Source: Candidatus Kaiserbacteria bacterium RIFCSPHIGHO2_02_FULL_55_25
Lineage (GTDB): Bacteria > Patescibacteriota > Minisyncoccia > Phycocordibacterales > UBA2100
Direction: 5' to 3'
Length of the DNA: 49,705 bases
Assembly (NCBI GenBank): GCA_001781335.1
Contig: MFLL01000001.1
Span: 89,626 to 139,330, forward strand
Positions 15,625 through 24,103 of this stretch are shown piece by piece. Position 1 is the first letter of the stretch; every line of letters begins with the position of its first letter. The notes under the pieces are model-generated. The model had not been told where the DNA came from. It did not search any database and saw only the letters and a list, made by a program, of their open reading frames with translations. The position numbers and the translations under genes were made by a program.

Positions 15625-15654
15625 TTACTATGCGCCTCTAATCTGTGCTGTCAA
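15625..15654 (-). promoter_or_regulatory. promoter of the STAND-like ATPase
   Basis: Minus strand TTGACA (15649-15654), 18-bp spacer, TAGTAA (15625-15630), 4 bases before the ATG at 15620, so the mRNA is probably leaderless. Confidence 0.55.
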
Positions 15655-15811
15655 ATAAAGACTGCCTCTTCATGTAGCTCGATATCATCGGATTCCACAC
15701 ACGCAGAATCGCCGCTCACGTCCTGTGAGTAGCTTTCCTCAAGAAGTGCCTACTATTGGAGTTTGTGCTAGATTCTACTTAGCAACTGAACAGCATGGGG
15801 AGGAATTCGCC

Positions 15812-16000
15812 ATGGCAGGCGACGACAATACGGGCGCCGGCGGACAAGGGGTCAGCCCTATTCGCCCGAATCTGCGGTCCGACTTCTACCGCGAGCGCAA
15901 TCCCGACGGCACTTTCCCGCCGCGCACGGAAAGCGAAGAACTTCGTCTAAAAGGCGAAGTCGCCCGATGGGCAGCGCTTGTGGGCCTAAAGCCCGTCTAA
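15812..16000 (+). CDS. small orphan protein, 62 aa
   Basis: Not recognised. The start at 15812 is chosen for its strong SD (GGGGAGGA, 6 bases upstream); the open frame begins at 15725. The N-terminal half is flexible and glycine/proline-rich (MAGDDNTGAGGQG), followed by DFYRERNPDGTFPP and a short helix. The segment RERNPDGTFPPR has the look of a charged linear binding motif. The gene converges on the 108-aa orphan gene with two hairpins between them. Confidence 0.55.
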   Translation: MAGDDNTGAGGQGVSPIRPNLRSDFYRERNPDGTFPPRTESEELRLKGEVARWAALVGLKPV

Positions 16001-16010
16001 CGACAATACA

Positions 16011-16035
16011 GTGGCCGGTCGACATGACCGGCCAC
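16011..16035 (+). terminator. hairpin after the 62-aa gene
   Basis: 10-bp perfect stem (16011-16020 with 16026-16035) and a 5-base loop, 10 bases after the stop. The following T run is weak (CATCATTTAT). Confidence 0.6.
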
Positions 16036-16056
16036 GCATCATTTATATAAAGACTT

Positions 16057-16080
16057 CGGGCGACGGATATCCGTCGCCCG
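16057..16080 (-). terminator. 24-bp perfect palindrome, probable terminator
   Basis: A perfect 24-bp palindrome (two 12-bp halves). On the minus strand it follows the 108-aa gene and is trailed by AAGTCTTTATAT, so it can act as a terminator. Confidence 0.65.
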
Positions 16081-16113
16081 CGTACAGTACTTGCGCTTCA
16101 TGCGTTGATTGCG

Positions 16114-16440
16114 CTAGCCCACCTGGAGAGCGAGGATTCCGACGTTGAACACGCCGCGATTCCAGAACCAGACATCGGCGTTTGTGCGATTTCGCGTGAT
16201 AACACGCCCGACCAAACAAGCCGGAAGCACGCCGTAGTCTGACGAATGCGGGTAGCGTAGCCAGACGGCGCCGGGCCGCCCGTTGAAGTCGCCGACTTGG
16301 TCGAAGCCGTCACGGTACCGGTCCTTGTAGTCCACGTGGCCGGCTCTAGGCATCGAATGGTCGCTGCTCGACCACGAAACAGTGCGTCTGGACGTCCGGC
16401 GAGGGCGTTGGATACCGAATGGGTCATCTGTCGTGCGCAT
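16114..16440 (-). CDS. orphan protein, 108 aa
   Basis: Not recognised. The start at 16440 is supported by GGGAGAATTGCC before the ATG. An overlapping frame ending at 16098 is low in complexity and rejected. The N-terminal third is basic (QRPRRTSRRT) and the C-terminal two thirds are aromatic and strand-rich (GAVWLRYPHSSDYGVLP, ADVWFWNRGVFNVGIL), consistent with a small beta-rich domain. There is no signal peptide. It converges on the 62-aa gene and lies just downstream of murB on the same strand, with a separate SD. Confidence 0.6.
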   Translation of the reverse strand: MRTTDDPFGIQRPRRTSRRTVSWSSSDHSMPRAGHVDYKDRYRDGFDQVGDFNGRPGAVWLRYPHSSDYGVLPACLVGRVITRNRTNADVWFWNRGVFNVGILALQVG

Positions 16441-16483
16441 GGCAATTCTCCCTGCCGCCTGATGCGGCTTAGTCATAGCCACT

Positions 16484-17404
16484 CTACAACAACGCAGCCT
16501 CCTCCTGCAACTCGACATCAAACTTCTCAAGTACAGCTTTTTTTACTTTCTCCGCGAGTTGGCGAACGTTTTCCGCGGTGGCGGTGCCTTGATTCACGAT
16601 GTAATTCGGGTGCTGGAGTGAAGCGACTGCCCCGCCGACGGTCGCGCCTCTCATACCGGCTTTTTCGATGAGCCATCCGGCGGGGACACGGCCTTCGCGT
16701 GACTTGACTCCTTTCTCTTTCTCGAACGTATCTATGACATTTTGCGGAGCCTGCGGATTCATAAAGTAGCTACCGGCTGCACGGACATTCTGCAGGTGCC
16801 GCTTCTCTCGCTCTGCAATAGTGTCTCCTATTGACTTAGTTATATCTCCATGCCTTCGTTGTGCAAGTTTAACTTTCACAACTGTGATTATCCACTCTGG
16901 ATGGTCTTTGAAAAAACTGTGGCGATACGAGAAATCGCACTCCGCATTCGTGAATTCTCGCGTCTCACCTGTTTCCGTATTGAGCGCGCGCACTTTCTCT
17001 ATAAAATCTTTTATCTCAGAACCGAATGCCCCCGCGTTGCCGCGCACAGCGCCGCCGATACTGCCCGGAATACCGGCAAGCTTCTCCCAGCCGCCGTATC
17101 CCTGTGCTCCCAGTGTCTGTATCAAAAAAAGAAGATCACTCCCCGCCCAAGTATCGAGTGTTCCGTTATCCGCGCTGTAGAGGTTGCCGACTAAGTGTAC
17201 GACAAGCGCATCAAGTCCGTCGTCCGGGACCAGTACATTGCTCCCGCCGCCGAGGACGGTGAACGACACGCCCTTCTCCTTCGCCCACGCTATCGCTTCG
17301 CGTATTTCGCCCTCACTGCGGACGTCGACAAAAAAACAGGCGCTTCCCCCTATCTCAAAAGTCGTGAGCGGCTTCAACGGCACCCGTTCCCGTACTTCTT
17401 GCAT
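16484..17404 (-). CDS. murB: UDP-N-acetylenolpyruvoylglucosamine reductase
   Basis: FAD- and NADPH-dependent enzyme that makes UDP-N-acetylmuramate for peptidoglycan. The 306-aa product shows the FAD-binding VLGGGSNVLVPDDG (about 48-61), GIPGSIGGAVRGNAGAFG (about 109-126), the catalytic-site segment RAAGSYFMNP, and the C-terminal AGWLIEKAGMRG and HPNYIVNQGTAT. The start at 17404 was chosen because a TATAGT box lies 7 bases upstream and no SD is present; the open frame extends to 17785 but overlaps the beta-barrel gene. With ddl it shows that this organism makes peptidoglycan. Confidence 0.95.
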   Translation of the reverse strand: MQEVRERVPLKPLTTFEIGGSACFFVDVRSEGEIREAIAWAKEKGVSFTVLGGGSNVLVPDDGLDALVVHLVGNLYSADNGTLDTWAGSDLLFLIQTLGAQGYGGWEKLAGIPGSIGGAVRGNAGAFGSEIKDFIEKVRALNTETGETREFTNAECDFSYRHSFFKDHPEWIITVVKVKLAQRRHGDITKSIGDTIAEREKRHLQNVRAAGSYFMNPQAPQNVIDTFEKEKGVKSREGRVPAGWLIEKAGMRGATVGGAVASLQHPNYIVNQGTATAENVRQLAEKVKKAVLEKFDVELQEEAALL

Positions 17405-17432
17405 ACAGAGCACTATACCGTATGGCCGCATA

Positions 17433-17464
17433 CAAAAACAAAACAGGCGGCCGATAGGGCCGCC
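17433..17464 (-). terminator. Rho-independent terminator of the beta-barrel gene
   Basis: 7-bp GC stem (17446-17452 with 17458-17464), 5-base loop, then TGTTTTGTTTTTG on the minus strand. Confidence 0.85.
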
Positions 17465-17484
17465 CGCTGACGATGATGCATTGG

Positions 17485-18258
17485 TCACCACGGATGCCAG
17501 TCGAGACCGGCACCGAGTACCAGCTCGTTTTTGCGTCCGTCGCCATAGTGCGAAAGCGGGACGAAATACCGCGCATACGGAAAGCGCAAATCCAGCTCCG
17601 GCGTCAGTTTCCAAACGGGACTGAAGTCGAAGCGGGCATTGTAACCTTCCGTCATACCATAGACGCCCGCATCGTAAACGATACGTGCGCTGTCCGCAAT
17701 GGTCAGGAAGTCGTTGACCTTCCACCGGTGGCCGACACCAGCGTGAAAATACGCTCCGAACGGCGCGGCGTGCGCGGTTACCCATGACGGCTCCACGCGC
17801 AAATACGGCGTGAACGTGTGCTCATCGAAGGTAAACGCGCGGTTCAACTCGAGCCCGATCTGTACGATATCGCCTCGGAACTCGAACAGTTTCGGCGCCG
17901 ACAGGTCGAAGTAGTTGAGGCTGATGTCAAATCCGAACGACCCCAACTTTCCGGCATAGCCGAGCGCGTAGTCGATCTCGTTCCCGGCGTTGCCTACCGG
18001 TGATTCGGTACCGAGAATCTGCGAGTTCCACACGTTGACATAGAAGCCGCTCTTCCATTGAGCGCGAATATTGTTCTGGCTCACGGGCTTGTCGTAGAGC
18101 AGAATGTTGTTCGGACCGCCGACATACTTGGACAGGATGTCGACAGAGAACGTCCACGACGGCGTCCACGAACCTGCCTCGGCGTGTGCCGGGTTTTGCG
18201 TCACCATGCCCGTTGCTGCGAGTGCGGCAACAACCACGGCCCCCATAAAGCGCTTCAT
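17485..18258 (-). CDS. putative secreted beta-barrel (outer-membrane-like) protein
   Basis: 257 aa. A clear Sec signal peptide (charged MKRF, hydrophobic 6-18, AHA cleavage site near residue 26) is followed by alternating aromatic and polar strands, for example WTFSVDILSKYV, GFYVNVWNSQ, FGFDISLNYFDL, FTPYLRVEPSW and GAYFHAGVGHRW. The protein ends in a C-terminal tryptophan (LDWHPW). This pattern is typical of outer-membrane beta-barrels. SD (GAAAGGATTGCC) and terminator are both strong. If the host is a CPR bacterium without a classical outer membrane, its destination is a puzzle. A secreted beta-sandwich is the alternative. Confidence 0.65.
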   Translation of the reverse strand: MKRFMGAVVVAALAATGMVTQNPAHAEAGSWTPSWTFSVDILSKYVGGPNNILLYDKPVSQNNIRAQWKSGFYVNVWNSQILGTESPVGNAGNEIDYALGYAGKLGSFGFDISLNYFDLSAPKLFEFRGDIVQIGLELNRAFTFDEHTFTPYLRVEPSWVTAHAAPFGAYFHAGVGHRWKVNDFLTIADSARIVYDAGVYGMTEGYNARFDFSPVWKLTPELDLRFPYARYFVPLSHYGDGRKNELVLGAGLDWHPW

Positions 18259-18351
18259 GGCAATCCTTTCCGCCGGCTATGTGCCGGCTTTTCTCCTGAC
18301 GCACAATACAACCCAATACCTATTGAGTCAACCCGCGGTTGCCGCGCGTAA

Positions 18352-18753
18352 CTACGCGGTCTGCGGTGCGTGTTTTTGCCAAACGTCGCGTACGGCTTGC
18401 ACCACTTCGCTCAATGTGAGAGAGACCTTCACGATGTACTTCTCGGCGCCAAGCTGTGTCCCCTTTTCTATATCGCTCTGCTGACCGAGATTGGAAAGAA
18501 TAATAACGACGATATGTTTCGTCTCCGGATTCTCTTTGACGCGTTTCAGGACCTCGAAACCGTCGATACCCGGCAGCATAATATCCAGAAGCATCAAATC
18601 CGGTCTTTCGCGCTTCACACTCTCGAGCCCCTCTTCGCCTGTGCGTGCCATCCGCAAGTCGAATTTCTCGCCGTGCAATTTCTCGGCGAGAAGCTCGGAG
18701 AGGAGCGGGTCGTCCTCGACGATAAGAATGCGGGGTCCGAACGGATCTGCCAT
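18352..18753 (-). CDS. response regulator, receiver domain only
   Basis: 133-aa stand-alone CheY-like receiver. Acidic pocket D14/D15, phospho-acceptor D57 (LLDIMLPG), the switch S87 (ILSNLG) and K109 (YIVKV) are all present. There is no output domain, so it should signal by protein contact. The adjacent histidine kinase gene on the same strand is the obvious partner. A TG-G-TATACT box 8 bases before the ATG suggests leaderless expression. Confidence 0.96.
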   Translation of the reverse strand: MADPFGPRILIVEDDPLLSELLAEKLHGEKFDLRMARTGEEGLESVKRERPDLMLLDIMLPGIDGFEVLKRVKENPETKHIVVIILSNLGQQSDIEKGTQLGAEKYIVKVSLTLSEVVQAVRDVWQKHAPQTA

Positions 18754-18772
18754 ACGCGATTAGTATACCACT

Positions 18773-20386
18773 CTACGGTGTGGCGGGCGGCTTTGCGGGC
18801 AAGGAGATGGTAAATCTCGCTCCCTTGCCCTCCTCGGTAGAGAACGCAAGCCTGCCGCCATGCCCCTCAACGACTGTTTTTGCAATAAATAGGCCAAGTC
18901 CGCTGCCGTCCGGCGACATATGCACCGCGCGGGAACCTCGGAAAAACTTCTCAAAAACGCGCGATTTCTCGTCGGGCGTGAACCCGATGCCGGTATCCTG
19001 CACCGTGATACGCACCCCCTCGCCGGAACGCTCTGCCGCGACGGTCACCCGGCCGCCGGAGGCCGTGTATTTGACGGCATTGTCGACAAGATTCTGTATC
19101 GCGAGGTTCAGCCTGTTCCCGTCAAAACGTATCGCAGGGAGATCGTCCGCGATGCGGACGTCAAGCGCAACGTTCTTTTGTTTTGCAATATCTTCGAACA
19201 GTCCCGCTTCCGCGCGAATGGTTTCGCCGAGATTCCCCTCGGCGAAGGTGTAGGTAAACCTCCCCTCCGCGATGTGCCCCATGTCGAGCAGGTCGTTGAC
19301 CAGATGCATCATATTGTCGGCGGCGCGATTGCCCTTGTCGACGAGCGCGCGCTGCTTCTCCGAGAGTTGTTCGCGTCCCTCGGAGAGCAGGTTGAACGAC
19401 CAGCGCAAAGCGGCGACAGGCGTCCGGAGCTGATGAGCGGCGATAGTGATAAATTCAGATTTTGTGCGCTCCACCGCGACCGCAGCAAGCTCGCGCTGCG
19501 CTTTTGCTTCCATGACGACGCTCCGCAGGAGGAACACGCCAAGCACGAGCGCCGCGAGGAAAAAGCCTCCGTCCACCAACATCGCCTGCCCCGAGGTATC
19601 GAGCAGGAAGCGGAAGAAGGACAGTGTCCAGAGCGTGAAGATGAAAAGCTGTGCGGCGGCGACTTCGCGATTGAGCAGGTGGTAGCGCTCGATGGAGTAG
19701 AACGTGGCGAACACGAAGAGCGGAAACCCGATGTCGCCGACGAGCGGGTAGAAGTCAAATCCGTACCACGGTGTGAATCGCGTACCGCCGAGCGTAAGCC
19801 CCACCGTCATGCTAATAAAAAGCGCGAGTGCCTGATTCCTGTCCGACGAGTCAACCCCGGCCCGCGCACGCCACGCGAGCAATGTACCGGAGAAAATAGT
19901 ACAAACCACATAGTAGCCGATGAGGACGCCGAGGAGCGGTCCGGCCATAGGCGCGAGAGCGACATCCGCCGGAAGCAACAGGTCGCCGACTATCAGCCTT
20001 GTACCGAACAGGTCCGCGACGAGGAGCGCCGTCAAAAAGGCACCAAAAGAATAGACGGCCAATTGCATTCTCTGTACCAACTTGCCGTACTGCACACGCT
20101 CTCCCAGATAGACGCCGGCAAAATACAGTTGCGACATCGCTAGCCACACGATACCCGTGACGGAGACGACGCGCATGTCACGCGCAAGCTCAAGACCCGG
20201 AACAAGGTGGTACAAAAACCCGAACCACGCCCAAACAGATGCGACGGCGAGCGTAATCCACATCGGCCGGCCGAGGCGTTCGTGGCGCGCACTGATAAAA
20301 ATAAAGACAGCAAGCACGGTCGCCAGAAATGCGGCGAGACCGATACCTATAGATTGAATATCCGCAGGATTGAAATGAAGTCCCAC
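18773..20386 (-). CDS. membrane sensor histidine kinase
   Basis: 537 aa. The N-terminal half (about 10-290) has around 7-9 transmembrane helices without a large extracellular domain, as in 7TM-type sensor kinases. It is followed by HisKA with H318 in AAHQLRTP, then HATPase_c with an N box, DTGIGF and GSGLGLF. GTG start (20386), 6 bases after a TG-G-TAATCT box. The response regulator starts 20 bp downstream, so the two form a two-component pair. A palindrome with a TATAAT box lies 80 bp upstream. Confidence 0.95.
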   Translation of the reverse strand: MGLHFNPADIQSIGIGLAAFLATVLAVFIFISARHERLGRPMWITLAVASVWAWFGFLYHLVPGLELARDMRVVSVTGIVWLAMSQLYFAGVYLGERVQYGKLVQRMQLAVYSFGAFLTALLVADLFGTRLIVGDLLLPADVALAPMAGPLLGVLIGYYVVCTIFSGTLLAWRARAGVDSSDRNQALALFISMTVGLTLGGTRFTPWYGFDFYPLVGDIGFPLFVFATFYSIERYHLLNREVAAAQLFIFTLWTLSFFRFLLDTSGQAMLVDGGFFLAALVLGVFLLRSVVMEAKAQRELAAVAVERTKSEFITIAAHQLRTPVAALRWSFNLLSEGREQLSEKQRALVDKGNRAADNMMHLVNDLLDMGHIAEGRFTYTFAEGNLGETIRAEAGLFEDIAKQKNVALDVRIADDLPAIRFDGNRLNLAIQNLVDNAVKYTASGGRVTVAAERSGEGVRITVQDTGIGFTPDEKSRVFEKFFRGSRAVHMSPDGSGLGLFIAKTVVEGHGGRLAFSTEEGKGARFTISLPAKPPATP

Positions 20387-20464
20387 GGCTCCAGATTACC
20401 ACACGCGAATACCTTGGAATGGACCAAATCCCCTGCTCGCATAGACAATCGCTCAATATAGTAA

Positions 20465-20502
20465 GTACATTATAACAGGCCGACCGGCTTGTTATAATGT
20501 AC
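20465..20502. promoter_or_regulatory. palindrome carrying -10 boxes on both strands
   Basis: 17-bp arms (one mismatch) with a 4-base loop. Each arm carries an extended -10 TGTTATAAT. The minus-strand box (TATAAT, 20469-20474) faces the histidine kinase gene; the plus-strand box (20493-20498) faces the 3' end of uvrB. It may also form a hairpin at the end of the uvrB mRNA. Confidence 0.55.
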
Positions 20503-20512
20503 CGGTAGAAAG

Positions 20513-22546
20513 TCACTTTTTTGGTTGCTTGGTGCGCTTGAGTTCTTTCTCAAGCTCGTGTATCTCGTCGCGAAGGAGCGCGGCTGTTTCGAAGTCCAAT
20601 TCGTCGGCGGCGGCATGCATTTGTCGGCGCTTTTCGGCGATTGCTTTCTTCGGATCACCCCCAAACGCAGAGATGTCTTCCGTCGCAAGTTGAACCACTG
20701 CCCGTCTCCGGTTTTTCTCAATATCGCCCATGATGTCGCTGATGCGTTTTTGAATCGTCTTCGGCGTGATTTTGTGCTTTTTGTTGTAGGCGAGCTGTAT
20801 CGCGCGGCGCCTGTTGGTCTCTCCTATCGCCCGCTCCATCGAGCCGGTCATATTGTCGGCATACAGAATGACACGTCCGTGCACGTTGCGGGCGGCGCGG
20901 CCTATCGTCTGGATGAGAGAAGTTTCGGAGCGCAGGAATCCCTCTTTGTCCGCGTCCATAATTGCAACCATCTCCACCTCCGGCAGGTCCAATCCTTCGC
21001 GTAACAGGTTAACGCCGACCAACACGTCGAACGTTCCACGGCGAAACTCGGTAAGTGTCTCGATACGCTCGATAGTTTTCACGTCGCTGTGCACGTAACG
21101 TGCTTTTATTTTCTTCTCGTCGAGGAATGTCGTGAGATCTTCCGCCATTTTCTTGGTGAGCACGGTGACCATCGAGCGTCCGCCATGCTTGGTGACTGCC
21201 TCCACCTCGGCAATGAAATCGCGCACTTGCCCTTCGAATCCGGTCGAGCCTGCCTGCGCAGGCAGGCTCACGATAGGACGCACGATAATCTCGGGGTCAA
21301 TGAGTCCCGTCGGACGAATTACCATTTCCACCGGCTTTCCGCTGTGTTCTGCCTCGTATTTCCCCGGCGTAGCCGATGTGTAGATTTTCTGGCCTACCCG
21401 GGCTTCGAATTCGGCAAATGTCAGCGGCCGGTTATCAACCGCGCTCGGCAAACGGAAACCGTGCTCGACGAGGGTGTCTTTGCGCGAACGGTCGCCTGCG
21501 TACATGCCGCCGATTTGCGGTATGGTGACGTGCGACTCGTCAATGACCGTAAGAAAATCTTTCGGGAAGTAGCTCAAGAGCGTGTACGGCGGCTCGCCCG
21601 GCTTACGTCTGTCGAAATGCCGCGAATAATTTTCAATGCCGTTGCAGTAGCCGAATTCCCGTATCATAGTGATGTCCTGCCGCGTGCGGCGTTTGAGCCG
21701 CTCCGCTTCGAGAATTTTCCCCGAGTCGTTGAGTTGCTTGAGCCGGTCTTTGAGCTCTTTCTCCATGTCAGCGAGAGCGGCATCCACTACGTCCTTGGGC
21801 GTCACGTACTGCCGCGCTGGGAAGATAAATACCGCGTCATGCTTGTGACCGAGTTCGCGCGTCATCGCGTCTATCTCCTCGATTTTCGCGATTTTCCCGC
21901 CAGTGAGATCAACACGATAAATGACGCGCTCGCTCGCGGGCATGATTTCGATAGTTGAACCGAGTGCGCGGAATGTCCCCGGCGACAAATCGCCGGTTGT
22001 CCTCTCGAAATAAATCGCGATGAGTTTGCGGGTGAGCGTGGCGCGCGTCATGGGCTCGTCCGCCGTGAGCTTGAGATTGACCTTCTGATACTCCACCGGA
22101 GAGCCCAATCCGTAGATGCAGGAAACCGATGCGACAACGATGACGTCCTTGCGCGTGAGGAGCGCCTGCGTCGCGGCGTGCCGCAAGCGTTCGATGTCTT
22201 CATTCACCATCGCCTCCTTCTCGATATAGGTATCCGTTACCGGCACATATGCCTCCGGCTGATAGTAGTCGTAGTATGAGACGAAGTAATGCACGGCCGC
22301 ATCGGGGAAGAATTCGCGGTACTCGCTCGCGAGCTGAGCCGCGAGCGTCTTGTTGTGCGCGATGACGAGCGTCGGGCGCTGGACTCGCTCGATAACGTTG
22401 GCGACGGCAAACGTCTTGCCCGAACCCGTGACACCAAGGAGCGTCTGGTCGCGCTTCCCCTCCTTTAGGCCTTCTACGAGCGTCTCAATCGCCCTCGGCT
22501 GGTCGCCATCAGGCTTATAGGATGACACAAGCTTAAAGGTATTCAC
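20513..22546 (-). CDS. uvrB: excinuclease ABC subunit B
   Basis: Helicase-like subunit that verifies damage and recruits UvrC. The 677-aa protein has Walker A GVTGSGKT (38-45), the DEAD-like VIDESHV, helicase motifs V/VI including QTIGRAARN, and a C-terminal UVR domain (about 632-667) that pairs with UvrC. GTG start, with a TGATACAGT box 6 bases upstream. A perfect 24-bp palindrome (21246-21269) lies in frame and encodes SLPAQAGS near residues 426-434. Confidence 0.97.
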   Translation of the reverse strand: MNTFKLVSSYKPDGDQPRAIETLVEGLKEGKRDQTLLGVTGSGKTFAVANVIERVQRPTLVIAHNKTLAAQLASEYREFFPDAAVHYFVSYYDYYQPEAYVPVTDTYIEKEAMVNEDIERLRHAATQALLTRKDVIVVASVSCIYGLGSPVEYQKVNLKLTADEPMTRATLTRKLIAIYFERTTGDLSPGTFRALGSTIEIMPASERVIYRVDLTGGKIAKIEEIDAMTRELGHKHDAVFIFPARQYVTPKDVVDAALADMEKELKDRLKQLNDSGKILEAERLKRRTRQDITMIREFGYCNGIENYSRHFDRRKPGEPPYTLLSYFPKDFLTVIDESHVTIPQIGGMYAGDRSRKDTLVEHGFRLPSAVDNRPLTFAEFEARVGQKIYTSATPGKYEAEHSGKPVEMVIRPTGLIDPEIIVRPIVSLPAQAGSTGFEGQVRDFIAEVEAVTKHGGRSMVTVLTKKMAEDLTTFLDEKKIKARYVHSDVKTIERIETLTEFRRGTFDVLVGVNLLREGLDLPEVEMVAIMDADKEGFLRSETSLIQTIGRAARNVHGRVILYADNMTGSMERAIGETNRRRAIQLAYNKKHKITPKTIQKRISDIMGDIEKNRRRAVVQLATEDISAFGGDPKKAIAEKRRQMHAAADELDFETAALLRDEIHELEKELKRTKQPKK
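21246..21269. repeat. 24-bp perfect palindrome inside uvrB
   Basis: GAGCCTGCCTGC and its complement. The central 20 bp (GCCTGCCTGCGCAGGCAGGC) occur again at 40912-40931, so this is a dispersed repeat. Confidence 0.85.
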
Positions 22547-22588
22547 TGCGACACTGTATCAAGAATTGGCTGACTTGAATAATTTCGC

Positions 22589-23893
22589 TTATTTTTGATA
22601 CCTCGCGAGAAACTCATTTCTGTACTCTTCGAAATTGCCGTCGAGGATTGACTGCCGGATGTTCTCCGTAAGGCGCGTGAGAAAACGCATGTTATGCGCG
22701 CTCGCGAGCACGCCCGCGAGCATCTCGCCGGATTTGAATAAATGCCTGATATAACTGCGCGAGTACTGCTTGCATACGAAGCAATCGCAATCGGGGTCTA
22801 TCGGTCTTAGGTCTTCACTGAATTCCGCAAGTTCAATGCTTGTTTTGCCCGAAAATGTGTATACCGTCCCGTTGCGCCCGTTCCTCGTCGGCAGTACGCA
22901 ATCAAACGTGTCGATACCTGCCGCTACTCCGATGAACAAATCTTCGGGCTCGCCGATGCCGAGCAAATGCCGCGGTTTCTCTTCCGGCAATTCGCGGTTC
23001 ACCTTTTCGAGGATACCGAGGATGTCTTCTTTGCTGAAAGAGCCGCCGATGCCGTAGCCGTCGAAATCCATTTCCGCAAGAGTGCGCGCCGACTCGAGAC
23101 GCAAGTCTTCAAATCGCCCGCCCTGCACGATGCCGTATATGCCCCTCCTTCGTCCCTGCGGGACTTCGAAGGGCAAGCTTGCCTTGAGGTTCTCGTACTC
23201 AATACGCCTATGAGCTTCCAGTGAACGTTTGGCCCAACTGTGGGTTCTTTCCATCGCCTCTTTTTGGTACACATGATCGGCCGCCGGCGACGTGCACTCG
23301 TCAAAGGCAAAAATAATATCGGCACCGAGCGCATGCTGGATTTCCATCGAGCGCTCCGGTGTGAACCGGTGGAGCGAGCCATTGGCATGCGAAGTAAACG
23401 TCACACCTTCGTCGTCCACAACGGCGAGCTTGCCGTGAGAGGTGGCGATGTCGTCGTCCCACACCGCTATGGCCGGCTCTCGCGGCTCTTCAGTTATCAG
23501 CACTTTCGAGACTTTCTTTCCGAAACCCTCACCGAGTGAGAAGACCTGAAAACCGCCGGAGTCCGTCATGGTGGGACCGTCCCATGACATGAATTTCCCC
23601 ACCCCGCCTGCATGCTCGACGATTTTCTCCCCCGGCATGAGATAGAGATGGTACGCATTCGCAATTACGGCCTGCACTCCCATTTGCGGGTACATAAAAG
23701 AGCCGAGGCCTTTGGTCGTCGCTTTGGTTGCGACGGCGATAAACGCGGGTGTTTGTATGTCGCCGTGCGGCGTCTTCAGCACCCCCGCCCGTGCGAGTGA
23801 ATCCGGCAACTTCTTCTCTATTTCAAACGAAACCGGTCGCACATTCGCGCTGCTGCGCTCAGCACTTCCTCGCTCTTCGCTCGGTCGCTTCAT
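22589..23893 (-). CDS. tgt: queuine/archaeosine-type tRNA-guanine transglycosylase
   Basis: Exchanges guanine 34 for a queuine precursor in tRNAs with GUN anticodons. The 434-aa protein has the general acid/base D111 (TDSGGFQ), the nucleophile D331 (FDCVLPTRNGR) and the zinc site C369, C371, C374 and H400. It is about 60 aa longer than typical bacterial Tgt. Part of the excess is an N-terminal tail, part an insert at about 133-160 before DEGVTFTSHANGS, and part a short insert (SLPFEVPQGRR, about 239-249) encoded by a palindromic repeat. Start 23893 is 7 bases after a TATAGT box. Confidence 0.95.
   Translation of the reverse strand: MKRPSEERGSAERSSANVRPVSFEIEKKLPDSLARAGVLKTPHGDIQTPAFIAVATKATTKGLGSFMYPQMGVQAVIANAYHLYLMPGEKIVEHAGGVGKFMSWDGPTMTDSGGFQVFSLGEGFGKKVSKVLITEEPREPAIAVWDDDIATSHGKLAVVDDEGVTFTSHANGSLHRFTPERSMEIQHALGADIIFAFDECTSPAADHVYQKEAMERTHSWAKRSLEAHRRIEYENLKASLPFEVPQGRRRGIYGIVQGGRFEDLRLESARTLAEMDFDGYGIGGSFSKEDILGILEKVNRELPEEKPRHLLGIGEPEDLFIGVAAGIDTFDCVLPTRNGRNGTVYTFSGKTSIELAEFSEDLRPIDPDCDCFVCKQYSRSYIRHLFKSGEMLAGVLASAHNMRFLTRLTENIRQSILDGNFEEYRNEFLARYQK
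23147..23172. repeat. palindromic insert in tgt
   Basis: CCTTCG and CGAAGG arms around a CCC/GGG inner stem. It encodes part of SLPFEVPQGRR, absent from the usual Tgt sequence at this place. Confidence 0.6.
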
Positions 23894-23911
23894 GCGGCCA
23901 CTATACACGGT

Positions 23912-24052
23912 CTATTTGCTTCGCGGGATAGCGCGACGCGATTTGCCGAACTGCCCTTTGCGGGACGGCATACGTATCGGCGTCGACTGACGCGACTGCG
24001 GCTTGTCGTAGTGAGGTTTGTTGTTGTCTTTGTTAAATCCTCCGCTTTTCAT
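23912..24052 (-). CDS. small basic protein, 46 aa
   Basis: A short gene with good support: TACAAT lies 6 bases before the ATG at 24052, as in the leaderless core genes. The frame is rich in lysine, arginine, asparagine and glutamine (MKSGGFNKDNNKPHYDKPQS, then QFGKSRRAIPRSK). It has no hydrophobic segment. The composition suits a disordered RNA- or ribosome-binding peptide. It lies between tyrS and tgt on the same strand, next to translation genes. I do not recognise the family. Confidence 0.6.
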   Translation of the reverse strand: MKSGGFNKDNNKPHYDKPQSRQSTPIRMPSRKGQFGKSRRAIPRSK

Positions 24053-24103
24053 ATCAATATTGTACCCGTCTTCGCTCGATATAGCGAGCTTCGACGTGGC
24101 ACG

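Noticed and set aside
16098-16445. Second minus-strand frame overlapping the 108-aa orphan
   Set aside because: Low complexity, rich in Ser, Thr and Ala as expected from a frame shadow; the other frame has the SD-matched start.
18920-20143. 407-codon plus-strand frame opposite the histidine kinase
   Set aside because: Antisense shadow of a high-GC gene with a clear kinase on the other strand; no domains.
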